Shown: positions 45,701 to 58,057, numbered from the stretch's first letter. The stretch is DNA of 64,000 nt from Henricia sp. BOLD:AAB3569 (GCA_037783545.1 JBBELK010001493.1:1-64000), one strand, 5' to 3'. Made by a program: numbers and translations. Notes: generated from the sequence alone by a model not told the origin.

Positions 45701-48700
45701 TCCCCCTAGGGGCGCTCCTTGTACAATATCGTTATGGACTCGCTCTAGGGGCGCTCGTACGTCCTCTAGGGGCGCTCCTTGTACAATTTCGTTATGGACT
45801 CGCTCTAGGGGCGCTCTTACGTCCTCTAGGGGCGCTCCTTGTACAATATCGGTATAGACTCGCTCTAGGGGCGCTCGTACGTCCTCTATAGGGGCGCTCC
45901 TTGTACAATATCTTTATGGACTCGCTCTAGGGGCGCTCGTACGTCCTCTAGGGGCGCTGCTTGTACAATATCGTTATGGACTCGCTCTAGGGGCGCTCGT
46001 ACGTCCTCTAGGGGCGCTCCTTGTACAATATGGTTAGGACTCGCTCTATGGGGCGCTCGTACGTCCTCTAGGGGCGCTCCTTGTACAATATCTTTATGGA
46101 CTCGCTCTAAGGGCGCTCGTACGTCCTCTAGGGGCGCTGCTTGTACAATATCGGTATGGACTCGCTCTAGGGGCGCTCGTACGTCCTGCTAGGGGCGCTC
46201 CTTGTACAATATCGGTATAGACTCGCTCTATGGGGCGCTCGTATTCCTCTAGGGGCGCTCAATGTACAATATGGTTAGGACTCGCCCTGGGGGCGCTCCT
46301 ACTCCCCCTAGGGGCGCTCCTTGTACAATATCGTTATGGACTCGCTCTAGGGGCGCTCGTACGTCCTCTAGGGGCGCTCCTTGTACAATATCGTTATGGA
46401 CTCGCTCTAGGGGCGCTCGTACGTCCTCTAGGGGCGCTCCTTGTACAATATGGTTAGGACTCGCTCTAGGGGCGCTCCTACTCCCCCTAGTGGCGCTCCT
46501 TGTACAATATCGGTACAGACTCGCTCTATGGGGCGCTCGTATTCCTCTAGGGGCGCTCAATGTACAATATGGTTAGGACTCGCTCTAGGGGCGCTCCTAC
46601 TCCCCCTAGGGGCGCTCCTTGTACAATATCGTTATGGACTCGCTCTAGGGGCGCTCGTACGTCCTCCAGGGGCGCTCCTTGTACAGTATCGTTATGGACT
46701 CGCTCTAGGGGCGCTCGTACGTCCTCCAGGGCGCTCCTTGTACAGTATCGTTATGGACTCGCTCTATAGGGGCGCTCGTATTCCTCTAGGGGCGCTCAAT
46801 GTACAATATGGTTAGGACTCGCCCTAGGGGCGCTCCTACTCCCCCTAGGGGCGCTCCTTGTACAATATCGTTATGGACTCGCTCTAGGGGCGCTCGTACG
46901 TCCTCTAGGGGCGCTCCTTGTACAATTTCGTTATGGACTCGCTCTAGGGGCGCTCTTACGTCCTATAGGGGCGCTCCTTGTACAATATTGGTATAGACTC
47001 GCTCTATGGGCGCTCGTACGTCCTCTATAGGGGCGCTCCTTGTACAATATCTTTATGGGGCGCTCGTATTCCTCTAGGGGCGCTCAATGTACAATATGGT
47101 TAGGACTCGCTCTAGGGGCGCTCCTACTCCCCCTAGGGGCGCTCCTTGTACAATATCGTTATGGACTCGCTCTAGGGGCGCTCGTACGTCCTCCAGGGGC
47201 GCTCCTTGTACAGTATCGTTATGGACTCGCTCTAGGGGCGCTCGTATTCCTCTAGGGGTGCTCAATGTACAATATGGTTAGGACTCGCCCTAGGGGCGCT
47301 CCTACTCCCCCTAGGGGCGCTCCTTGTACAATATCGTTATGGACTCGCTCTAGGGGCGCTCGTACGTCCTCTAGGGGCGCTCCTTGTACAATTTCGTTAT
47401 GGACTCGCTCTAGGGGCGCTCTTACGTCCTCTAGGGGCGCTCCTTGTACAATATCGGTATAGACTCGCTCTAGGGGCGCTCGTACGTCCTCTATAGGGGC
47501 GCTCCTTGTACAATATCTTTATGGACTCGCTCTAGGGGCGCTCGTACGTCCTCTAGGGGCGCTGCTTGTACAATATCGTTATGGACTCGCTCTAGGGGCG
47601 CTCGTACGTCCTCTAGGGGCGCTCCTTGTACAATATGGTTAGGACTCGCTCTATGGGGCGCTCGTACGTCCTCTAGGGGCGCTCCTTGTACAATATCTTT
47701 ATGGACTCGCTCTAAGGGCGCTCGTACGTCCTCTAGGGGCGCTGCTTGTACAATATCGGTAGGGACTCGCTCTAGGGGCGCTCGTACGTCCTGCTAGGGG
47801 CGCTCCTTGTACAATATCGGTATAGACTCGCTCTATGGGGCGCTCGTATTCCTCTAGGGGCGCTCAATGTACAATATGGTTAGGACTCGCCCTGGGGGCG
47901 CTCCTACTCCCCCTAGGGGCGCTCCTTGTACAATATCGTTATGGACTCGCTCTAGGGGCGCTCGTACGTCCTCTAGGGGCGCTCCTTGTACAATATCGTT
48001 ATGGACTCGCTCTAGGGGCGCTCGTACGTCCTCTAGGGGCGCTCCTTGTACAATATGGTTAGGACTCGCTCTAGGGGCGCTCCTACTCCCCCTAGTGGCG
48101 CTCCTTGTACAATATCGGTACAGACTCGCTCTATGGGGCGCTCGTATTCCTCTAGGGGCGCTCAATGTACAATATGGTTAGGACTCGCTCTAGGGGCGCT
48201 CCTACTCCCCCTAGGGGCGCTCCTTGTACAATATCGTTATGGACTCGCTCTAGGGGCGCTCGTACGTCCTCCAGGGGCGCTCCTTGTACAGTATCGTTAT
48301 GGACTCGCTCTAGGGGCGCTCGTACGTCCTCCAGGGCGCTCCTTGTACAGTATCGTTATGGACTCGCTCTATAGGGGCGCTCGTATTCCTCTAGGGGCGC
48401 TCAATGTACAATATGGTTAGGACTCGCCCTAGGGGCGCTCCTACTCCCCCTAGGGGCGCTCCTTGTACAATATCGTTATGGACTCGCTCTAGGGGCGCTC
48501 GTACGTCCTCTAGGGGCGCTCCTTGTACAATATCGTTATGGACTCGCTCTAGGGGCGCTCGTACGTCCTCTAGGGGCGCTCCTTGTACAATATGGTTAGG
48601 ACTCGCTCTAGGGGCGCTCCTACTCCCCCTAGTGGCGCTCCTTGTACAATATCGGTACAGACTCGCTCTATGGGGCGCTCGTATTCCTCTAGGGGCGCTC

Positions 48701-51700
48701 AATGTACAATATGGTTAGGACTCGCTCTAGGGGCGCTCCTACTCCCCCTAGGGGCGCTCCTTGTACAATATCGTTATGGACTCGCTCTAGGGGCGCTCGT
48801 ACGTCCTCCAGGGGCGCTCCTTGTACAGTATCGTTATGGACTCGCTCTAGGGGCGCTCGTACGTCCTCCAGGGCGCTCCTTGTACAGTATCGTTATGGAC
48901 TCGCTCTATAGGGGCGCTCGTATTCCTCTAGGGGCGCTCAATGTACAATATGGTTAGGACTCGCCCTAGGGGCGCTCCTACTCCCCCTAGGGGCGCTCCT
49001 TGTACAATATCGTTATGGACTCGCTCTAGGGGCGCTCGTACGTCCTCTAGGGGCGCTCCTTGTACAATTTCGTTATGGACTCGCTCTAGGGGCGCTCTTA
49101 CGTCCTATAGGGGCGCTCCTTGTACAATATTGGTATAGACTCGCTCTATGGGCGCTCGTACGTCCTCTATAGGGGCGCTCCTTGTACAATATCTTTATGG
49201 GGCGCTCGTATTCCTCTAGGGGCGCTCAATGTACAATATGGTTAGGACTCGCTCTAGGGGCGCTCCTACTCCCCCTAGGGGCGCTCCTTGTACAATATCG
49301 TTATGGACTCGCTCTAGGGGCGCTCGTACGTCCTCCAGGGGCGCTCCTTGTACAGTATCGTTATGGACTCGCTCTAGGGGCGCTCGTATTCCTCTAGGGG
49401 TGCTCAATGTACAATATGGTTAGGACTCGCCCTAGGGGCGCTCCTACTCCCCCTAGGGGCGCTCCTTGTACAATATCGTTATGGACTCGCTCTAGGGGCG
49501 CTCGTACGTCCTCTAGGGGCGCTCCTTGTACAATTTCGTTATGGACTCGCTCTAGGGGCGCTCTTACGTCCTCTAGGGGCGCTCCTTGTACAATATCGGT
49601 ATAGACTCGCTCTAGGGGCGCTCGTACGTCCTCTATAGGGGCGCTCCTTGTACAATATCTTTATGGACTCGCTCTAGGGGCGCTCGTACGTCCTCTAGGG
49701 GCGCTGCTTGTACAATATCGTTATGGACTCGCTCTAGGGGCGCTCGTACGTCCTCTAGGGGCGCTCCTTGTACAATATGGTTAGGACTCGCTCTATGGGG
49801 CGCTCGTACGTCCTCTAGGGGCGCTCCTTGTACAATATCTTTATGGACTCGCTCTAAGGGCGCTCGTACGTCCTCTAGGGGCGCTGCTTGTACAATATCG
49901 GTAGGGACTCGCTCTAGGGGCGCTCGTACGTCCTGCTAGGGGCGCTCCTTGTACAATATCGGTATAGACTCGCTCTATGGGGCGCTCGTATTCCTCTAGG
50001 GGCGCTCAATGTACAATATGGTTAGGACTCGCCCTGGGGGCGCTCCTACTCCCCCTAGGGGCGCTCCTTGTACAATATCGTTATGGACTCGCTCTAGGGG
50101 CGCTCGTACGTCCTCTAGGGGCGCTCCTTGTACAATATCGTTATGGACTCGCTCTAGGGGCGCTCGTACGTCCTCTAGGGGCGCTCCTTGTACAATATGG
50201 TTAGGACTCGCTCTAGGGGCGCTCCTACTCCCCCTAGTGGCGCTCCTTGTACAATATCGGTACAGACTCGCTCTATGGGGCGCTCGTATTCCTCTAGGGG
50301 CGCTCAATGTACAATATGGTTAGGACTCGCTCTAGGGGCGCTCCTACTCCCCCTAGGGGCGCTCCTTGTACAATATCGTTATGGACTCGCTCTAGGGGCG
50401 CTCGTACGTCCTCCAGGGGCGCTCCTTGTACAGTATCGTTATGGACTCGCTCTAGGGGCGCTCGTACGTCCTCCAGGGCGCTCCTTGTACAGTATCGTTA
50501 TGGACTCGCTCTATAGGGGCGCTCGTATTCCTCTAGGGGCGCTCAATGTACAATATGGTTAGGACTCGCCCTAGGGGCGCTCCTACTCCCCCTAGGGGCG
50601 CTCCTTGTACAATATCGTTATGGACTCGCTCTAGGGGCGCTCGTACGTCCTCTAGGGGCGCTCCTTGTACAATTTCGTTATGGACTCGCTCTAGGGGCGC
50701 TCTTACGTCCTATAGGGGCGCTCCTTGTACAATATTGGTATAGACTCGCTCTATGGGCGCTCGTACGTCCTCTATAGGGGCGCTCCTTGTACAATATCTT
50801 TATGGGGCGCTCGTATTCCTCTAGGGGCGCTCAATGTACAATATGGTTAGGACTCGCTCTAGGGGCGCTCCTACTCCCCCTAGGGGCGCTCCTTGTACAA
50901 TATCGTTATGGACTCGCTCTAGGGGCGCTCGTACGTCCTCCAGGGGCGCTCCTTGTACAGTATCGTTATGGACTCGCTCTAGGGGCGCTCGTATTCCTCT
51001 AGGGGTGCTCAATGTACAATATGGTTAGGACTCGCCCTAGGGGCGCTCCTACTCCCCCTAGGGGCGCTCCTTGTACAATATCGTTATGGACTCGCTCTAG
51101 GGGCGCTCGTACGTCCTCTAGGGGCGCTCCTTGTACAATTTCGTTATGGACTCGCTCTAGGGGCGCTCTTACGTCCTCTAGGGGCGCTCCTTGTACAATA
51201 TCGGTATAGACTCGCTCTAGGGGCGCTCGTACGTCCTCTATAGGGGCGCTCCTTGTACAATATCTTTATGGACTCGCTCTAGGGGCGCTCGTACGTCCTC
51301 TAGGGGCGCTGCTTGTACAATATCGTTATGGACTCGCTCTAGGGGCGCTCGTACGTCCTCTAGGGGCGCTCCTTGTACAATATGGTTAGGACTCGCTCTA
51401 TGGGGCGCTCGTACGTCCTCTAGGGGCGCTCCTTGTACAATATCTTTATGGACTCGCTCTAAGGGCGCTCGTACGTCCTCTAGGGGCGCTGCTTGTACAA
51501 TATCGGTATGGACTCGCTCTAGGGGCGCTCGTACGTCCTCTAGGGGCGCTCCTTGTACAATATGGTTAGGACTCGCTCTAGGGGCGCTCGTATTCCTCTA
51601 GGGGCGCTCAATGTACAATATGGTTAGGACTCGCCCTAGGGGCGCTCCTACTCCCCCTAGGGGCGCTCCTTGTACAATTTCGTTATGGACTCGCTCTAGG

Positions 51701-52186
51701 GGCGCTCTTACGTCCTCTAGGGGCGCTCCTTGTACAATATCGGTATAGACTCGCTCTAGGGGCGCTCGTACGTCCTCTAGGGACGCTTCTTGTACAATAT
51801 CGTTATGGACTCGCTCTAGGGGCGCTCGTACGTCCTCCAGGGGCGCTCCTTGTACAATTTCGTTATGGACTCGCTCTAGGGGCGCTCTTACGTCCTCTAG
51901 GGGCGCTCCTTGTACAATATCGGTATAGACTCGCTCTAGGGGCGCTCGTACGTCCTCTAGGGGCGCTCCTTGTACAATATGGTTAGGACTCGCTCTAGGG
52001 GCGCTCCTACTCCCCCTAGGGGCGCTCCTTGTACAATATCGGTACAGACTCGCTCTATGGGGCGCTCGTATTCCTCTAGGGGCGCTCAATGTACAATATG
52101 GTTAGGACTCGCTCTAGGGGCGCTCCTACTCCCCCTAGGGGCGCTCCTTGTACAATATCGTTATGGACTCGATCTAGGAGCGCAGT
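42701..52186 (+). repeat. satellite array 3 with ~1605-bp higher-order repeat
   Basis: About 9.5 kb of the ~60-bp monomer. Landmark monomers with CAATGTACAATATGGTTAGGACTCGCCC split it into blocks of 537, 466 and 602 bp (sum 1605). Block order from 42764 is abc, ab+288+c, abc, a, abc, abc, to about 51610. Copies of a block are almost identical over hundreds of bases. This pattern is a signature of recent unequal crossing-over. The last monomer decays (GATCTAGGAGCGCAG) at 52186, the right edge of the domain. No gene is present; open frames of up to 163 codons are periodic 20-aa reads of the monomer. Confidence 0.9.
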
Positions 52187-52940
52187 CTATATATTTGTCA
52201 CCACAAACGAAACAAGCCCTATAAGGGATGAGACTAAAATGTGATAGGGTCTAGTCTTTATTTGGAATCGAGCCCCGGACCTTTATCACATAACTGCACA
52301 TATAAATATAACAAACTATGTGGCCATAAAATTGGCTACTACTCCTAGAAACTTAGGGGCAGCGCTGCCTCCCGAGTTTCCAGGAGTAAAAAGGCGTGTC
52401 ACAAGCAACCTTAATATTGAAGAGCGTCCTCTCTTGACAGATACCAGAAACACCTGTTAAAAAGTAACTTCTGCGCTACGTGAACAACTTTCATTTCTCC
52501 CCCTGGAAAATCTTGTTTTCTCACCTCAACGTACGTATTTAAGAAACTCTACTCTGACGTACAGAACCTTGTTCCGTTGTCTGGCATGAATAAGTGTTGT
52601 GACGTGTAGCTAGGTTGAATTTTGATGGATTGTGGCAACCTGAGGAACTTTTGTAAGAAGTTGATGCGGGGTGATGCTGTTTAATAGGTGTGAATTCTGG
52701 TACACCAACACACGGTAAGTCACTCAACATCATGACAGTACGCGCGCGCAGGCCTACATCAGTTTCGAATCTTTCTACAACCACTCAAAATCTGCCGAAA
52801 AACGACAATGTAGACCATTATCTGAGCTGAAGAAACTACGTAGAGATAAACTCTGTAGAGGTAAGTTATATAATGTGAATGACACGCTGTGTTTGTTTTT
52901 AAAAATTAAATCTCTTCACATGCACATCTCAACTCGGCAT
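52187..52940. other. non-coding interval right of the satellite
   Basis: No supported gene or repeat family. It contains CTCCTAGAAACTTAGGGGCAGC...CTGCC near 52345, a small imperfect inverted repeat. An 81-codon minus-strand frame (52539-52784) shows no domain. Confidence 0.4.
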
Positions 52941-52949
52941 GCCACTGCC

Positions 52950-53558
52950 TAGCCCCGCGAGCAGTGCTTCGGTTTTCGGAACCTTAGCCCTGTGTTCTGC
53001 TATACACCAAATCTGTGGCAAACTCACGCAAATGAAATTTGGCCCACGGCTCTGATATTTGCTCAATAGGTGCACTCACCCCAGTTTATAAATATTCCGA
53101 AGAGTACGCATCGATCCGATGTCTAGTTTCGGTGAAATCGTGGGGAAAGTTTGAGACTTTCGTGCGTGAAATTCCGACTTTCACCATGCGCGAGAGCGGA
53201 GAGGTCAACACAATCTAGACTGGTTCGCTGTCCTCATATTTACTTCCCTTCATCTTACGACGAAGGGAAGTAAATTGAGGATGTGGAACCAGTCTAGTGT
53301 TGACCTCTCCGCTCTCGAGCATGGTGAAAGTCGGAATTTCACGCACGAAAGTCTCAAACTTTCCCCACGATTTCACCGAAACTAGACATCGGATCGATGC
53401 GTACTCTTCGGAATATTTATAAACTGGGGTGAGTGCACCTATTGAGCAAATATCAGAGCCGTGGGCCAAATTTCATTTGCGTGAGTTTGCCACAGATTTG
53501 GTGTATAGCAGAACACAGGGCTAAGGTTCCGAAAACCGAAGCACTGCTCGCGGGGCTA
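52950..53558. mobile_element. 609-bp foldback element, ~300-bp arms, 9-bp flanking repeats
   Basis: The left arm begins TAGCCCCGCGAGCAGTGCTT and the right arm is its inverse, ending CGGGGCTA. Complementarity runs almost to the centre (CTTCCCTTC..GAAGGGAAG near 53250). GCCACTGCC occurs directly on both sides (52941-52949 and 53559-53567), a likely 9-bp target duplication. Very long arms with a 9-bp duplication fit a Mutator-like non-autonomous element; the class is inference. It encodes no transposase. Confidence 0.85.
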
Positions 53559-53949
53559 GCCACTGCCATGTACGCGTACGCACTGTACCCCGATCCAGTG
53601 CAGAACGAAATCGAACGACGAGTCGGTTGTGGGTCGCATCAGTACAATATTTACAGGTCTGCCTTAGACCTAGACTAAAATAATTGAAGCGTAATTCGTT
53701 TGTTTAATTTAGAAAAAATACCGTACACATTCGCCACTTTTTTACAACTTTTTAAAATTAAAGACCCAACGATTTTAGAAAAAATCTCTCTTTCTCTTTC
53801 CCGGCCACCGCATCCCCTCTCATGACGTCATCACTTTATAGTAATTATACTCTCTCCGTCTACATTTACCACTGTTTCAATCAGCATTGTGGGAAGGAAC
53901 GAAATTAGTATCACACATTTTGTATCACGCATTTCAAATCCAATGACGA

Positions 53950-54040
53950 GTGAGGTTTGAACCTGCATTGAACATATACCTTAAACTAAGTCCTCGGATC
54001 ATAAGTCTATCGTCTTAACCACTAGACCACGAGATTTTAT
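53950..54040 (-). repeat. tRNA-derived SINE-like fragment
   Basis: On the minus strand GTGGTCTAGTGGTTAAGAC (A box) and GGTTCAAACCT (B box) lie in order, with an over-long spacer. The stems do not close into a tRNA, so it is a SINE head or tRNA pseudogene. Confidence 0.5.
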
Positions 54041-54049
54041 GTTGCAAAG

Positions 54050-54298
54050 TTCCATAAAAATATACCGATTAAATAAATCGAGGTCCGTGCATAATGTAAT
54101 ATTTATGAATAAGTTATTATTTTTTAGGGATTGTGACCTAGGGACCGCCGGGGTGAATAAATTCGATACAAATGTGGGCAGATGTCCATGAGCCTGGGAA
54201 ATCCGGATGCAGCGAAAAGCAACTTGGCTTCACCGGGATTCGAACCATGGATCCCTGCTCAACGTGCACACGCCCCACCAATTGAGCCACGAATCACT
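54050..54298 (-). mobile_element. tRNA-derived SINE
   Basis: Read on the minus strand there is a tRNA-like head with A box TGGCTCAATTGG and B box GGTTCGAATCC. A body with CCGGATTTCCCAGGCTCATGG and CACCCCGGCGGTCCCTAGG follows, then an AT-rich end. Part of the body recurs at 54618-54750. Confidence 0.65.
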
Positions 54299-54323
54299 GT
54301 AATGCAGCTCCGTTCCTTACTGT

Positions 54324-54541
54324 AATAGACCTGTTCGGGGTTTTTCGCACACAATGGCATACTCTTTTATTTTTGGTACAGCAGACCTTTGACATACTAT
54401 AGACCGGTTCCTAATCCTATCGCTTATTGCGGAATGCCATCTACTCGGGAACCAAACTATACGTGTCAAAGGTCCGCTGTACCAGAATATACATGAGTAT
54501 GCTAATACCATTGTGTGCGAAAAACCCCGAACAGGTCTATT
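54324..54541. mobile_element. 218-bp TIR element (MITE)
   Basis: AATAGACCTGTTCGGGGTTT at the left is exactly inverted at the right end (…CCCCGAACAGGTCTATT). Pairing continues inward (TGGTACAGCAGACCTTTGAC against GTCAAAGGTCCGCTGTACCA), so almost the whole unit folds on itself. Confidence 0.8.
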
Positions 54542-54617
54542 GGGATTGGCTATCATGGGAGCTTAGCAAGCCCTACAGAGGAATAAACCAAACCCTTCAT
54601 GATCCCTGCCCGGCTTT

Positions 54618-54750
54618 CCCCAATTATTAAGTATGAATAAGTGATTATTTTTTAGTGACCCAGGGACCGCCGGGGTGAATAAATTTGATACAAATGTTGC
54701 TTTTCACTGCAACCGGATTTCCCAGGCTTGTGGACATCTAAAAAAAAAAA
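54618..54750. repeat. rearranged SINE fragment with A tail
   Basis: The first part (GGGACCGCCGGGGTGAATAA) is in the same orientation as at 54140. The second part (TTGCTTTTCACTGCAACCGG...) is inverted relative to that copy and runs into an A-rich tail. It is a chimera of two halves of the same SINE body. Confidence 0.55.
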
Positions 54751-55215
54751 CAAAAAAAACATAAATATGTATACATTATTTTATTTTACTTTTACGTTTA
54801 TAGGTATTGCTGTAAGGGTGACATTGTCAGCATATTAAAGGAAAACTAAGTTACAACTTACATATTTGTCTTGAAAATACAGTGGGGTCTTTTTCGTATG
54901 CTGAACCTTTGAAGAGTTGGAAAACAGATATGCGGTTACTTTATGGATTGTAGAATTTTTCATAATGGCTGACTGTGTTAGACCATGAAGGAAGGAAAAC
55001 AACTGGGGTACATGTAGGAAAAAAATGATGCACGCGCTCAGTGGTGCTCTCTAGATGTCAACAAATGGTATACATTCTGTGAAATACATCATTCACAGTT
55101 GTGTGTAATTGTATTTCTTTTTTTAAAGGAGTATACATTTGCATTTTGAAAATGTATTAAAATCAAGTAACAGGTTTTGTCAGTTAATACAATTATCAAC
55201 TAACCGTTAAGACCT

Positions 55216-55335
55216 TAGGCCGATTTCACAAAAGTTAAGACGAGTTCAATGCGTCCTAATTACAATACCAGTGTCCCAAGATAAGAAGAATGACCCTTCC
55301 TCAGACGCATCTTAGCGCTTTGTGAAATTTGGCCC
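55216..55335. mobile_element. degenerate MITE-like inverted repeat
   Basis: GGCCGATTTCACAAA at the left is loosely inverted at the right as TTTGTGAAATTTGGCC, with an inner GCGTC/GACGC pair. The end resembles the CAGCCGATTTCACGAAA palindromes at 27877 and 30137. Confidence 0.5.
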
Positions 55336-55738
55336 CTGGACTTCAAAACAAGATTTTTGTTTGATATCCCCGAGGGTGTTTAGCATTTGGTAAAAATATT
55401 GTGTACATATGAAGATACATGTACTTCGCTTAAAGTGGGATGGCAAGCTTGGAGCTATTTGGCGAGGAAGAAAGTTATTTTATAAAACAGATGTTATTTA
55501 ATAATGTTGCGTTTTTCTTATCTTCATTGCTGACTTTATGTTAGAGAGAGAAATGAAAAACTAGACCGTGTTCGTCAACCGGCAACAGGCCAAAATGAAA
55601 ACGGGGTGATGACGTCATAATGATATGCATTGACCCCGCCACGTCATACGTATGAGACAGTCACTAGTTGCAAAGCAAGTTGCATGCTTTCTGCATGCAC
55701 AAACACACTCATAGTCGTTTTCTTTTCACAAGTTTTCG

Positions 55739-56146
55739 GTGTATTTCCCCAGTGGTTGTTACACTGAATTCATTTTGGATATCAATAAAATGCTAGCTTC
55801 GTGCCTTGTTGGTGGTAGCACTGCCAAAATCTGCGATCTCCAAAGAAAGAATGTGCGATATGTCTTTTCGGTCAACAACACCCGAGCGGAATTTTTGCTC
55901 AGCAAAACTTACCAAATTTCTTCGGCACACTTCACCCAGGACTTCACCCAAGACTCCATCAACGATAGAGAGAAACTGAAGAGGGATCCCACGTTTACAG
56001 AAAGGTATAAGGGGAAAGCAAGGTCCGTGACAGCACCTAGCGAGTGCACGAAAACGGGATTCCAAAAAGTCCGGGAATTGCCCACATGCAGCCGTCATCA
56101 TGTCCGCTTCGCGGGCTGTGCGTGCTGTCCATGCGGCCTACACTGA
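55739..56146 (+). other. exon-like open frame, weak THAP resemblance
   Basis: The frame is open for 135 codons but starts on GTG; the first ATG is near 55790. It may be an internal exon after the acceptor-like TTTCCCCAG near 55743. The stretch KTYQISSAHFTQDFTQDS with a later AP-S motif recalls the C-terminal half of a THAP zinc finger (usual form C-S-x-H-F). The Cys is replaced by Ser here and the N-terminal CxxC part is not clear. It could be a decayed THAP-type transposase fragment or a chance frame. Alternative splicing partners were not found. Confidence 0.25.
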
Positions 56147-56429
56147 ACCGTGCTTCCGCTACTACCAACCGCTACCAGCGACGTTTTGGAGATTCATTAT
56201 TTTCTTAAAAGCGAACGTGTTAGAGTAAGAAAAACACTAAATTTTAGAGGTTAATCTATTTCATATATTTTGGTGGAGATAGAGTAGCAAGTAGTTCAAA
56301 TGGTGTTTGGGCAGAACGTGAGATTTCATTTCTTTTTCACAGTTTGGAAAGCCAAACAGAACTCGTACCCGCTACGGACAACTCGTCCTCCTAGTCATTG
56401 GACAACTCGTCCTCCGAGTCATTTGACTT

Positions 56430-56680
56430 CCCCTCTTGGGAAAGAACTGAATAATTGACCATGTCTTCAGACCGTGTGTGCAAAACACACGAGGAAGGGT
56501 TAAAAAGTTGATCATATTTGTTTTCTTTCAAATGACTCATCAAGCATCGGTTATAGTGCATTATTTGACGAGAAAACCTAAAATTAGGAGAGAGACCAAG
56601 TAAGGAATATGTGAAAACAAAATTCAGTCTGTCTGTATATTTTGTACACAAGGAAAGAAGCCATGACCAATAAGTGTTTT
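56430..56680. repeat. dispersed MITE-like repeat, copy 3
   Basis: It contains GGGAAAGAACTGAATAATTG, GTGTGCAAAACACACGAG, AAATGACTCATCAAGCATCGG and TTTTGTACACAAGG...AAGCCATGACC, matching the copies at 364-578 and 11640-11805 and the fragment near 6073-6130. Confidence 0.5.
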
Positions 56681-57304
56681 CTAATATTTTTGAAGGAACT
56701 ATGATTATTACAATTATATTCCATTGGCAAAAAGTCTGTTCGTGTACAGTAGGTCTGGGTTTTGAGTCGAGCCGAACCCTGGCTGACTTGGACCAAGTCA
56801 GGTTGTTGCCACTTTTTAAAATTTATGATTTTTTATAATGTAAATTATTAAAGTTACTGTAAAAAATAAAATTCATTTGTAAAATTCATTTATTCGGATA
56901 ACAAAATAACTCGGTCATGCATAGGTCCTACTCGGTCTTGGTCCGACTTAGTCTGGTTCTGAGTCAGTCCGAATCAAGAACAGCGGCGACCAAGAAGACT
57001 TGAGGAAACAAACTTGAATCGAACCCTGGACCCCAAACTAACTGCAGCAGTGATACCGGCCAAACTGTAAGACCATGTAGGGGCAATCCATAAAGTGTGT
57101 ATGCACGGAGGGGCAGAGGGGGGTCATATATAGCCAATGCGTACACCAAACATTAAAGTATATATGGGTGACGTTACTAATTTTGCGTACGGGAGGGCGG
57201 GGGCGCGGGGGGTGTCTACAAAGTTGGGATTTCATGCGTATGTACTTTATGGACGACCCCTTACCAGCGACAAGGAAAATAAACATGTTTCTGTACAAGT
57301 AGGG

Positions 57305-57510
57305 TGTTATGGCCGAGCGGTCTAGTGCGTCGAACTTAAGTTCCTGTGCTAGTACTAGAATGTAGGTTCGATTCCTGGCCGTGACGGGTTGTGGCACCTG
57401 TGTGTGCCCTTGAGCAAGGCACTCAACCACACTTGCTCCCATTCCTGTAATTGGCGGTCCCTCCGCTGTTGGATGTGGTGAATAAATAAATATAAATAAA
57501 TAAAGTATTT
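57305..57510 (+). mobile_element. tRNA-Leu-like SINE
   Basis: The head GTTATGGCCGAGCGGTCTAG resembles a tRNA-Leu 5' half. The A box TGGCCGAGCGG (57310-57320) and B box GGTTCGATTCC (57365-57375) are well formed. A unique body (CTTGAGCAAGGCACTCAACC) and a tail of AAATA-type repeats (57479-57510) follow. This is a clear Pol III SINE with an intact internal promoter. Confidence 0.85.
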
Positions 57511-57979
57511 CAAAATCACCAGTCTCGTTGTAACAAAACTCAAGTTAGGACTCGGACTTTATCAAACGATGCAAATATGATACTTGAAAGGAGCTTACTG
57601 CAAGAAATCAAGTAAATTGTATAGCTTTACAGTCAATTCGCCCTATTACTTCGCCCCACCGCCACTTCAATGAGGGTGATTTTGGCCACTTCGAATCTGG
57701 CCAATCGTAGCAAGTGTCATCCAGGCTTGGTGTTGAGTGATGTCACACAGGCGCTTCGCAGGAAAGGTCGCAATCTTTAGCAGTGGTTGAGCCGAGCAAT
57801 TAAGCTAAAGCGGTTGCGTAAAGCACTGCTAAATGAGTGTACGTACATGTACGCATGTAATTCCCTACAATTTTTAATTAAAGAAATGCTTGCTTTATTG
57901 CATTTTTTAATTCGTCCAAATCAGGAACTTAAAACCAGAATATAGTTCTCATCAGTGTCCAGATTGATGTTTCCCTCAC

Positions 57980-58057
57980 TTTCCTGATGACGGTTGTGCA
58001 TGCTTTCCCAAGAAGTCCCAAGATCTCATGACTTGTTACGAAACTTGGTGTTATTTC
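57980..58057 (-). CDS. candidate internal exon, 26 codons
   Basis: On the minus strand a tract TTTTTTTCTCACATGCAG precedes 58057 and GTGAGG follows 57980. Between them are exactly 78 nt, phase 0 to 0, translating to EITPSFVTSHEI, then LGLLGKACTTVIRK. The composition is protein-like and both splice sites are good, but the family is not recognised and partner exons were not identified. Confidence 0.35.

Noticed and set aside
12700-52190. Dozens of open frames of 60-185 codons on both strands in the satellite arrays
   Set aside because: They translate the same 60-bp monomer in different frames, have no domain, and overlap each other in sense and antisense. The period of 20 codons explains them.
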